A DNA stretch of 35,274 bases from Acidimicrobiia bacterium. GTDB taxonomy: Bacteria > Actinomycetota > Acidimicrobiia > Spongiisociales > Spongiisociaceae. The notes below the pieces were generated by a model. It did not search any database and was not told where the DNA came from. It saw only the letters and a program-made list of their open reading frames with translations. The stretch lies in contig VXMM01000052.1 of NCBI GenBank assembly GCA_009841105.1, positions 1 to 35,274 of the forward strand, written 5' to 3'. Below are positions 26,094 to 35,228 of this stretch, piece by piece. Numbering within the stretch: position 1 is the first letter of the stretch; each line of letters opens with the position of its first letter. Position numbers and translations under genes: made by a program.

Positions 26094-26738
26094 CTAGGTG
26101 CCGAAGTCGTGGTGGATGAACGCTTTCAGGGTCTCGCCGCTGATCTGGCCGTTGACCTGGCGGGTGATCGAGCCGTCAGCTCCGATCAGGTAGGTGACCG
26201 GGAGTCCCATGAAGGGGTAGTTGTCCGTCACGCTCAGGCTGTCGTCCATTCCGAGCGGGTAGGACGCCCCGACTTCGGCGGCGAAGGTCTCGGCGGGTCC
26301 GGGAGCGTCCGCCACGGCGACTCCCAGGAACGCCACCTGTGGATTCTCCTCCGCCACCCGTGAGAACTCCGGTATCTCGACCCGGCAGGGGCCGCACCAG
26401 CTGGCCCACAGGTTGAGCACCAGGGGGCGACCGTCGGTGGATCGGTACTCGGACATCACGAACCTGGACCCGTCGAACAGCGCCACGGACATGTCCGGGG
26501 CGGGTTCACCGGCCAGAGGGCCTCTCGGGAAGCCCGTCACATCTATCGAGACGGATCTGGTGGCATCGCGCTGTGACGGGCCGGGGGGACGGGTCAGCGC
26601 GACTGCACCGGCGAACACGGTCACCGCCATCGCGGTGATTGCGATCCTCCAAGCCAGCGGTATCCGCCGCCGTTCTGCGCGCTCCGGGGGAGAGGGGGAC
26701 GCCGTGCCGGTGGGCGGATGATGGTTCGACTCGGCCAC
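26094..26738 (-). CDS. TlpA/ResA-type membrane-anchored thioredoxin-like protein
   Basis: This 214-residue protein has an N-terminal cytoplasmic Pro/Arg-rich part, a membrane segment near 28-48 (LAWRIAITAMAVTVFAGAVAL) and an outward thioredoxin fold. The active site is WASWCGPCRVEIPEF near 111-125, the cis-proline loop is GLPVTYLIG near 178-186, and SGETLKAFIHHDFGT ends it. Family members reduce disulfides during cytochrome c maturation or other extracytoplasmic folding. No cytochrome biogenesis gene lies close by. It is convergent with the flavin reductase (15 bp between stops) and starts just before the region holding repeat copy C. Confidence 0.9.
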   Translation of the reverse strand: MAESNHHPPTGTASPSPPERAERRRIPLAWRIAITAMAVTVFAGAVALTRPPGPSQRDATRSVSIDVTGFPRGPLAGEPAPDMSVALFDGSRFVMSEYRSTDGRPLVLNLWASWCGPCRVEIPEFSRVAEENPQVAFLGVAVADAPGPAETFAAEVGASYPLGMDDSLSVTDNYPFMGLPVTYLIGADGSITRQVNGQISGETLKAFIHHDFGT

Positions 26739-26773
26739 GGCCGCAGAGTAGTGAAGGCCGGTCCGTAGTCACG

Positions 26774-26811
26774 GGCAGGGGTGGGCTCCCATCATTTTTC
26801 GCGTTCTCGCC
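26774..26811 (+). repeat. 3'-end fragment of the dispersed element, immediately upstream of copy C
   Basis: GCAGGGGTGGGCTC followed by a short variable stretch and TTTTCGCGTTCTCGCC. The same two blocks occur in the same order on the reverse strand at 35229-35274. No 5' box or GGTGGTGG box precedes it, so it is a tail only. It ends about nine bases before the 5' box of copy C, which gives a tandem arrangement. Confidence 0.5.
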
Positions 26812-26819
26812 GCAGAAGG

Positions 26820-27051
26820 CCGAAAGTGTCATATCCCGCTCTTAACTTGCACATCGTCAAGCACCGGAGTGATCGACAGCACTAGGACGTCGGTCCGATC
26901 ACTCGAGGGAACAGTGAGAGCGTCCGGGGCGAACCCACCCTTACCCCCGATAGGGGATAGGCATGGCAGACCACGCCCCAGGACCCCAGGAGGTGGTGGC
27001 GGGGGCCGGGCCCGCCGGAGGAGCCGGGCTTCCGCGATTTTCGCGTTCTGG
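26820..27051 (+). repeat. Dispersed non-coding element, copy C
   Basis: This copy lies in the 439-bp gap between the thioredoxin-like and VOC genes. It starts with CCGAAA (26820), GTGTCA (26826) and TAACTT (26843-26848), again with 17 bases between the outer hexamers. TCAAGCACC is near 26857, GGACGTCGG near 26886, and GAGGGAACA near 26905. CCCCGATAGGGG forms a small hairpin near 26945. ATGGCAGACCACGCCCC starts at 26963, AGGAGGTGGTGGCGGGGGCC lies near 26989, and GCCCG...CGGGC is followed by CGCGATTTTCGCG (27033-27045). This copy matches copy B best at the 3' box (22 identical bases from GGTGGTGG). Confidence 0.62.
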
Positions 27052-27116
27052 TGGTCTTGCAGCCCGTCGGCGCTCTGGCGGATCTCCTGGTTCCTCCGAA
27101 CGCCTGCCCGGCAGGT

Positions 27117-27144
27117 TTGGTGTGTCACCAGCCGCTTCTAGACT
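27117..27144 (+). promoter_or_regulatory. Candidate promoter of the VOC gene
   Basis: TTGGTG and TAGACT are 16 bases apart, about 34 bases before the ATG at 27178. GTGTCA occurs inside, 11 bases before TAGACT, exactly as in the 5' box of the dispersed elements. Confidence 0.4.
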
Positions 27145-27177
27145 CCGTGCGCCACCCAACCACAGGACGGAGAGGAC

Positions 27178-27963
27178 ATGGCGCGCAGGGACGGATTCAC
27201 CCAGGGAGAGCCGTGCTGGGCGGATCTCAGCGCCGAGGACACCGACGGGGCCAAGGCCTTCTACGGAGGACTGTTCGGCTGGACCTGGGAGGACCGGACC
27301 ATGCCGGACTCGACCATGACTTATTCGATGGCCCAGAAGGACGGTTGCTATGTGGCCGGCCTTGGGCCGATCACGCCGGAGTTGCTGGCGATGGGAATGC
27401 GGTCGGTGTGGAACACCTACTTGGCCGTCGATTCGGCTGACGATGCCTACCAAAAGGCGGTTGAGGCAGGCGGCAAGGGCCTGGCAGAACCGTTCGACGT
27501 CATGACCACGGGCCGGATGGCCTACATCATGGACGACCAGGGGGCGTGCGTCGGTTTCTGGCAGGCGGGAGACCACAAGGGCGCGCAACTGATCAAGGAG
27601 CCGGGGACGATGAGCTGGCACGAGCTCTACGTGCCGGACGTCGGTGCGGCGACCGGGTTCCTCGGTGCCGTCCTCGGCCTGACCGCCGAAACCACCGACA
27701 TGGGCCCCATGTCCTACACGCTGCTCAAGGCCGGTGACCAGGTCGTGGCCGGGGCCATGGAGCCTCCGGAGAACGTCCCTCCGTCATGGAGCGTCTACTT
27801 CGGGGCCGCCGATATCAACGAGACCGCCGCCCGGGTGACCGAACTGGGCGGCCAGGTGATGAACGGGCCCTTCCCCACCCCGCTCGGGCAGATGATCGTG
27901 GCCGCGGACACCGCAGGAGGGGTGTTTCTCGTCCACGACTACTCCACCCAGGGTCCGGCCTGA
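27178..27963 (+). CDS. Two-domain VOC (glyoxalase/bleomycin-resistance fold) protein
   Basis: This 261-residue protein contains two tandem VOC modules. Module 1 (about 8-130) has GEPCWADLSAEDTDGAKAFYGGLFGWTWED and RMAYIMDDQGACVGFWQAG. Module 2 (about 137-258) has GTMSWHELYVPDVGAATGFLGAVLGLTAE and GGVFLVHDYS. The pattern (CW-DL-T-D-A-FY-LFGW) matches actinobacterial CFP32-like or hydroxylase-like VOC proteins, which have no assigned reaction. Metal-binding residues are not clearly complete, for example a Trp or Glu where a His is usual. The ribosome site GGAGAGG is just before the ATG. It is convergent with acnA, and a large hairpin spans its stop. Confidence 0.88.
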   Translation: MARRDGFTQGEPCWADLSAEDTDGAKAFYGGLFGWTWEDRTMPDSTMTYSMAQKDGCYVAGLGPITPELLAMGMRSVWNTYLAVDSADDAYQKAVEAGGKGLAEPFDVMTTGRMAYIMDDQGACVGFWQAGDHKGAQLIKEPGTMSWHELYVPDVGAATGFLGAVLGLTAETTDMGPMSYTLLKAGDQVVAGAMEPPENVPPSWSVYFGAADINETAARVTELGGQVMNGPFPTPLGQMIVAADTAGGVFLVHDYSTQGPA

Positions 27964-27989
27964 CCCGGTCGGCCGGGTAGGGCCGGTCC
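27952..27989. terminator. Large bidirectional hairpin between VOC gene and acnA
   Basis: GGTCCGGCC...GGCCGGTCC (one mismatch) encloses TGA-CCCGG-TCGG-CCGGG-TAG, giving a stem of about 14 pairs with a symmetric three-base bulge. The VOC stop codon (27961-27963) lies in the left bulge. It sits between two converging genes and can work for both. Confidence 0.55.
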
Positions 27990-27993
27990 GGGG

Positions 27994-30681
<2,688 letters not shown>

Positions 30682-30851
30682 GGGCACGGTCCCGGTCGTA
30701 TCGCTGGTGGTCCTGGCGGCGCCGGGGCATTCACAGGAGACGCCCCGGATAGGCCCGATCATAATGTTCCGGGCGCTCTCAACATGTCTCTACGCCGCCC
30801 GACCGGGGACCGGGCAGGCCGGGGCACAATCCCAGTGGTGGTTGCCGGAGC

Positions 30852-31040
30852 GCCCAAGTGTCACAGGGTGGCTGCATACTCATGATTGCGACGAAGCACC
30901 TCGCACCGGTGGGTCGGGACGTCAGCTCGGCGGGACGGGGCATCAGGCTCTCGGGAGAGTCCCAGGAGGGACATGGGCGAACGCGTCCCCCGAGTCCAAG
31001 GTGGTGGGGGCGGAGCCCGCTTGCGCGACTTCGCGAATTC
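30852..31040 (+). repeat. Dispersed non-coding element, copy D
   Basis: This is the shortest copy, in the 469-bp gap between acnA and mrp. It starts GCCCAA-GTGTCA (30858-30863) with CATACT (30875-30880) 11 bases later. GAAGCACC is near 30893, GGGACGTC near 30916, ATGGGCGAACGCGTCCCC near 30973, and CCAAGGTGGTGGGGGCGGAGCCC from 30996. The hairpin GGGC-GGA-GCCC (31008-31018) and CGCGACTTCGCG (31024-31035) end it. The ATG here opens a frame different from that in copies B and C. 30682-30851 shows no gene. Confidence 0.58.
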
Positions 31041-31150
31041 CGACGGTTCATCGAGTTCCCGAGTCGCCGGATCCGGCCCCCCGGAGGCCTGGCTTCCGGT
31101 CACCGCCGGACCACTATCGTGTAAGGAGCCGATTCCAGGCGGGCTCACCT

Positions 31151-32242
31151 ATGACCGATTCCAAGACAGAGGCGCTTTCCTCAACGCTTGCCAGCACCAT
31201 CGACCCGATCCTGCAGCGGCCCCTTGCGGAGTTGGGTTACATAACCTCGGTCCGCACGAAGCGCCTGGGGACGGCGGTGATAGACCTCCTCCTTCCGGTA
31301 CCCGGCCCGCCGGGACATGCCCTGATCGATACCGTAACTACCGCCGCCCGGTCCGTTCCCGGGGTGCGTTCGGTCCAGATCCGGCACGAGTTGATGACCG
31401 ACGATCAGCGAACCGACCTCATCGGCGGGGTGAGGGGAGAGAAGCGGGCCGTCGGAGGCGCCGGCTCCTCTACCTACGTGGTCGCGGTGTCGTCCGGAAA
31501 AGGCGGGGTGGGCAAGTCCTCGGTGACCACCAACCTGGCGGTGAGCCTGGCCGGTATGGGCCACACCGTCGGGGTGATCGACGCCGACGTCTGGGGATAC
31601 TCGATTCCGAAGATGCTCGGCGCTGAGGGAGCACCGGCGGTGATCGCCGAGTCGATCATCCCGCTCCGCGCTCACGGGGTGTCGGTCATCTCGATCGACT
31701 ACTTCGTGCCGGACGGCCAGGCGGTGGTGTGGCGGGGGCCCATGCTCCACAAGGCCCTGGAGCAGTTCCTGACCGACGTCTTCTGGGACGAACCCGAGTT
31801 CCTGCTCATCGACATGCCACCGGGAACGGGCGACATCGCCATATCGATCTCCCAGTTCGTGCCCAGAGCACGGGTGCTTCTGGTGACCACGCCCCAGCCC
31901 ACGGCCAGCCGGGTGGCGTCCAGGGCGGCTCGGATGGCCGACCGGGTCGACCAGAAGGTCATCGGGGTGGTCGAGAACATGAGCTGGTTCGTGGGCAACG
32001 ACGGCACGCACTACGAGATCTTCGGATCGGGCGGCGGGGCCGACCTCGCCGAAGCGACGGGTGTCGACCTCCTGGCCCAGATCCCGATCCTGGAGGCTAT
32101 GCGATCCGGCGCCGACCGGGGCGAGCCGGTCAAGGTGGCCGCGCCCGGTAGCGAGGCGGAGCATGCCTTCGATGACCTGGCCCGCCGTCTCATCGCAACC
32201 CGACCTCGCATCAGGATGCATCCGGAGCTCCGGATCGGCTGA
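31151..32242 (+). CDS. mrp: Mrp/NBP35-type iron-sulfur carrier ATPase
   Basis: This 363-residue P-loop protein is of the ApbC/Mrp type that loads Fe-S clusters on target proteins. An N-terminal MIP18/DUF59-like domain (about 15-95, DPILQRPLAELGYITSV) precedes the ATPase, which has the deviant Walker A loop VSSGKGGVGKSSVTTNLAVSL near 115-135, DADVWGYSIPKMLG near 142-155, and LLIDMPPGTGDIAISISQFVP near 218-238. The end ENMSWFVGNDGTHYEIFGSGGGADLA lacks the CxxC that binds the bridging cluster in the enterobacterial and archaeal proteins, as also seen in several actinobacterial members. It lies next to acnA, an Fe-S enzyme, on the other strand. The start is weakly supported (CACCT just before ATG, no clear GGAGG). 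Confidence 0.88.
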   Translation: MTDSKTEALSSTLASTIDPILQRPLAELGYITSVRTKRLGTAVIDLLLPVPGPPGHALIDTVTTAARSVPGVRSVQIRHELMTDDQRTDLIGGVRGEKRAVGGAGSSTYVVAVSSGKGGVGKSSVTTNLAVSLAGMGHTVGVIDADVWGYSIPKMLGAEGAPAVIAESIIPLRAHGVSVISIDYFVPDGQAVVWRGPMLHKALEQFLTDVFWDEPEFLLIDMPPGTGDIAISISQFVPRARVLLVTTPQPTASRVASRAARMADRVDQKVIGVVENMSWFVGNDGTHYEIFGSGGGADLAEATGVDLLAQIPILEAMRSGADRGEPVKVAAPGSEAEHAFDDLARRLIATRPRIRMHPELRIG

Positions 32243-32354
32243 CCTGCGCCAGTCTCGCCGGCTTGTGATATACGGGTCCGGCGACCGGCCACCCTGCTAG
32301 GAGGATGCTGAGAGCTGGGGAAAGCCGGCCGGTGCCTGGAGCAGGTTTCGTCGA

Positions 32355-32370
32355 TATGACACTTTCATAC
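32355..32370 (-). promoter_or_regulatory. Isolated 5'-box-like palindrome (TATGA-AAGTG-TCATA)
   Basis: On the reverse strand the 5' box GAAAGTGTCATA of the dispersed elements recurs, here extended to a perfect inverted repeat of five-base arms, TATGA and TCATA. Neither a TANNNT at the expected distance nor the 3' box follows it. It stands in the 257-bp gap between mrp and the small membrane protein, which otherwise shows nothing. Confidence 0.4.
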
Positions 32371-32499
32371 TCATCCGCTGAAGGCCCGAATGATTATGTC
32401 GTAAGGGGGGAGTCGTCTGAGCCATCCGATTGCCACAGGACTCCGGCGCGTGGCAGGTCGGATTGCTGCTGCTGGCGGCTTGATCGCTACAACTGACGG

Positions 32500-32682
32500 T
32501 TATCGCAGCACCGCGATTATCGCACCGCCGACCACAGTCACCCAGCCGACGATCCATAGCGTCTGACTGTGGATGTCCTTGCGGAGGTCGGCGACGGCCT
32601 GGGCGATCCTCGAGACCATCCGGGCTTCAACGGCTTCGTCCTTGGCATCCACTAGCGACTCGGTTACTGCCTGGTTAGCCAC
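32500..32682 (-). CDS. Small coiled-coil plus C-terminal membrane protein (paralogue 1)
   Basis: This 60-residue protein is MANQAVTESLVDAKDEAVEAR, a short helix VSRIAQAVADLRKDIHSQ, then a membrane segment LWIVGWVTVVGGAIIAVLR at the C-terminus. The layout is like XhlA-type or DUF1640-like small proteins, but no phage genes are near and I do not assign a function. GGAAGGG lies before the ATG. A clear paralogue lies 1 kb away at 33615-33789. Identity between the two at TESLVDAKD, QAVA-LRKD and GWVTVVGG-IAVLR supports both as real genes under selection. Confidence 0.65.
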   Translation of the reverse strand: MANQAVTESLVDAKDEAVEARMVSRIAQAVADLRKDIHSQTLWIVGWVTVVGGAIIAVLR

Positions 32683-32711
32683 GTTTCCCTTCCAGTGGCT
32701 GACTTACCTAC

Positions 32712-32723
32712 TGTAACGTTACA
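32712..32723. promoter_or_regulatory. 12-bp perfect palindrome TGTAACGTTACA
   Basis: A perfect palindrome 30 bases upstream of the ATG of the small membrane protein. It stands out as AT-rich in GC-rich DNA. It is placed where an operator could overlap the promoter. No regulator gene is near. Confidence 0.35.
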
Positions 32724-32817
32724 CGTCGTAGAAGGCTAGGGGTCTGCTGACCGGGTTCATTCGCATCGGATGATCTTGATACCGCAGGCCATGTTCATAA
32801 GCGGCTCCGGCGCCGCG

Positions 32818-33582
32818 CTAGAGCCAGAACAGGGTGACGAGGCCGATTCCCACGCAGTAGACGGCGAACGGCACGAGGCTCCGGCGGGCGAGGCGGTCGA
32901 TCAGGAACTTGATGGCCCAGTACCCGCACACGCCGGCCACCAGTGTCCCGACCACCAATTCGATCGACAGGGTGGAGGCCGAACCCAGGTCGATGAACTC
33001 CCGTAGACCGGCGCCGAGGATGGCCGGGATGGCGATGATGAAGCCGAACCGTCCGGATTCTTCCGGCGAGAGTCCCCGCATGATTCCAGCTGTGATGACC
33101 ATTCCCGATCTGGAGATCCCGGGCAGGAGGGCCAGCGCCTGGCTAAGCCCGATCAGGACCGCGTCCCCGGCGGTGAGATCCTCGGCCTTGCCGGAACCGC
33201 GTCCGGCGAGCCGGGTCAGAAACAGCACCACGCCGGTGGCCACCAGCGCCAGCCCCACGCCGAACGCGGATTCCTGGAAGATCTCGATGGCCGATGCGAA
33301 CAGCAACCCGACGATCCCGGCCGGCACAGTCGCCACCACGACCATGGTCGCCATCCGCCGGGCGACCGGATCTTTCCCGAGCCTGCCCACCATCCAGGCT
33401 ACGTCCTGGCGGTAATACGCGACCACGGCGGCGAGGGTTCCCAGATGCAGGACCGCCGACGTGGACAGGTCGGGCGGCTCGAGACCGAAGAGGTCGGGAA
33501 TGATCCGCAGGTGGCCGCTCGACGAGACCGGCAGGAACTCGGTGATGCCCTGGACGAGTCCCCAGACTATGGCTTCCAGCAT
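32818..33582 (-). CDS. uppP: Undecaprenyl-diphosphatase UppP (BacA)
   Basis: This 254-residue integral membrane enzyme removes a phosphate from undecaprenyl diphosphate to recycle the cell-wall lipid carrier. The first motif, GLVQGITEFLPVSSSGHL near 8-25, contains the catalytic Glu and Ser. The second, ALLPGISRSGMVITAGIMRGLSPEES near 151-176, contains PGxSRSG. About eight membrane helices are visible, as in the family. It lies between two paralogous small membrane-protein genes, all on the reverse strand. Spacing to each is 130 bp or less, so co-transcription is possible. Confidence 0.95.
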   Translation of the reverse strand: MLEAIVWGLVQGITEFLPVSSSGHLRIIPDLFGLEPPDLSTSAVLHLGTLAAVVAYYRQDVAWMVGRLGKDPVARRMATMVVVATVPAGIVGLLFASAIEIFQESAFGVGLALVATGVVLFLTRLAGRGSGKAEDLTAGDAVLIGLSQALALLPGISRSGMVITAGIMRGLSPEESGRFGFIIAIPAILGAGLREFIDLGSASTLSIELVVGTLVAGVCGYWAIKFLIDRLARRSLVPFAVYCVGIGLVTLFWL

Positions 33583-33614
33583 GCCTCAGACGTACCCGGA
33601 AGGTCTCGTGCGGG

Positions 33615-33789
33615 TCATCTCAACACGGCGATTGTGACGCCACCGACCACGGTTACCCACCCGATGATCCGCTGCGTCATCCGCAGCATGTCCTTCCGCA
33701 GGGAGGCCACAGCTTGGGCGAACTCGGACCGCAACTCCCCCTTGACCCGCATCGTCCTTGGCGTCCACTAGGGACTCGGTGACGGTCAT
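33615..33789 (-). pseudogene. Frameshifted paralogue of the small membrane protein
   Basis: It starts MTVTESLVDAKDDA in one frame, then the match continues in another frame with ELRSEFAQAVASLRKDMLRMTQRIIGWVTVVGGVTIAVLR and TGA at 33617-33615. The total of 175 bases is one more than a multiple of three, so a single inserted or lost base near 33740 explains it. GGGAG precedes the start. It could be a sequencing error, a recent inactivation, or programmed slippage at CAAGGGGGAG near 33736. Confidence 0.7.
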
Positions 33790-33878
33790 GGATGCGGCTC
33801 CCTATCTCCGGTCTGACGCTTCATTGTACTCCCAAGTCCGGTTTACTGCTTTAATACCGGTTAGATACCGTCTGAGAA

Positions 33879-34457
33879 TCATGTCCCATCCAGCACGCCG
33901 CCGGCATCCCGGTCACGGCGGGCCTCGATCAGCACCGAGACCCGGTCCTCGGCGATGGCGACCGCCGCCGTGGCAGCCCGGTCGGGCGGGAAGGCCACCG
34001 AGCCGACCAGACCGTCGCTCTGGTAGTCGCCGGGACGGACGCTGGTCACCAGACCGCCGATCGGCGGAAGGGCCCGCTCACCCGAAGAGGGGAGGATCAC
34101 GAGCTGGACGCTCATGCCGGCGGTGGTGTCGGTCGGCACCGCCACATCGAGAAGCCACCAACCGCGCGGGACCTGGAGCGGGGCATCGGTGGTGTCGCCG
34201 GGCAGGAGGGGGTGGCCAGCCGTGAGGTCACGGTCCGCAAACCCGCTGCCGAGGACCGGCTCGAGCACTCCGCCGGCAACGGTCCGCCACTCGATCGCGC
34301 CTTCCACCGGGTCCCCGCGGGCCACGTCGCGGGTGACGTAGGGGTGCCTGACGGTGGAGGCGGGGCGGATCTCCACCCAGAGGCTGATGATCACCAGCAG
34401 GCCGACGAGTGACCAGCGCAGGTATGGAGGACGGGTCAACCAGAGCACGCCCCGCAA
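33879..34457 (-). CDS. SAF-domain-like membrane protein, unknown
   Basis: The confident part begins LRGVLWLTRPPYLRWSLVGLLVIISLWVEIRPAS, a basic start and one membrane helix. HPYVTRDVARGDPVEGAIEWRTVAGGVLEPV...ADRDLTAGHPLLPGD follows, resembling the SAF (CpaB/antifreeze-like) domain that begins many pilus-assembly or flagellar P-ring proteins. The C-terminal half has VPTDTTAGMSVQLVILPS, typical of CpaB-like RcpC regions. There are no other pilus genes here. Start codons are TTG at 34457 or GTG at 34448, neither with a good ribosome site; the open frame to 34589 overlaps mobA. It might be transcribed with mobA, 59 bp upstream. The function is not established. Confidence 0.6.
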   Translation of the reverse strand: MRGVLWLTRPPYLRWSLVGLLVIISLWVEIRPASTVRHPYVTRDVARGDPVEGAIEWRTVAGGVLEPVLGSGFADRDLTAGHPLLPGDTTDAPLQVPRGWWLLDVAVPTDTTAGMSVQLVILPSSGERALPPIGGLVTSVRPGDYQSDGLVGSVAFPPDRAATAAVAIAEDRVSVLIEARRDRDAGGVLDGT

Positions 34458-34516
34458 CGTATCGCCGTTCCGGCGAGACTTGAAGAGGATTGTCCCGCCT
34501 CCGGGTGCCCGCCCTG

Positions 34517-35107
34517 CTAGCCGAGGAGGTTGATGCGGAAGCGCCGCTCGGCGGCGACGATGTCGTTCGGTGAATCCATCGAGAACCACGACCGCCCGTC
34601 CTCTCCCCAGGACGACCAGATCTCCCGGTCCACTCGTGTCCAGGGGACCGACCGCAGCATCTGCTGCATGGAGCCTCCGGAGTGGAGGATCCGTTCGGCC
34701 TCGTCAAGGCAGTCCGGGGAGTAGGCGGCGCAGGTCACCTGCGGCCGTTCGTCGACACAGACGGCCGTCTGGTTGGCAGCGGCCAGTTCGGCCAGGCGGT
34801 CGAGCGTCCCGGATCGCACCAGCGGTTGATCGACCGCCACCGCCACCACGGGTTGCCTGAGGATGGTCAGCGCGGTATGGAGCCCGTTCAAGGGGCCTGC
34901 CGGGCCCGGTTGCAGGTCGGGAATCGCCTCCAATCCCGCGACACCCCGGTGGCGTCCCACCATCACGACCCGGTCGAATCCGGCCATCGCATCGGCCACC
35001 CATCCGGCCATCGGTCGGCCACCCACCTCGACCAGAGCCTTGTCGCTTCCCATGCGGCGTGACGCCCCGCCCGCCAGGATGATCCCGACCACGCCTCTCA
35101 TCCGCAT
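34517..35107 (-). CDS. mobA: Molybdenum cofactor guanylyltransferase-like NTP transferase (MobA)
   Basis: This 196-residue protein has the nucleotidyltransferase start GVVGIILAGGASRRMGSDKALVEVGGRPM (about 5-33), with the GTP-binding LAGGxSRRMGxDKA pattern. GPAGPLNGLHTAL (about 68-80) and VVAVAVDQPLV (about 87-97, where CDMPL is usual) follow, then CAAYSPDCLDEAERIL. MobA attaches GMP to molybdopterin. The replacement of the CDMP metal motif by VDQP is unusual, so another MobA-like NTP transferase (for example for a sugar or FO/F420) cannot be excluded. ATG at 35107 or 35101 are both possible. Confidence 0.8.
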   Translation of the reverse strand: MRMRGVVGIILAGGASRRMGSDKALVEVGGRPMAGWVADAMAGFDRVVMVGRHRGVAGLEAIPDLQPGPAGPLNGLHTALTILRQPVVAVAVDQPLVRSGTLDRLAELAAANQTAVCVDERPQVTCAAYSPDCLDEAERILHSGGSMQQMLRSVPWTRVDREIWSSWGEDGRSWFSMDSPNDIVAAERRFRINLLG

Positions 35108-35228
35108 TCCCGGCCCTGTTAGGGCACCGCCGGGCCGGAGGCAACGACCGGCCGGTCAGTAACCGCTGGGACTGGGCGCGGCGGGCGGCTCGGTGGGAGA
35201 GGTGGGCCTGACCTGGTGTCCTGTATCG

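Noticed and set aside
32500..32682. Phage holin or lysis gene
   Set aside because: The coiled-coil plus C-terminal membrane layout is similar, but no endolysin or other phage gene is near, so the function is left open.
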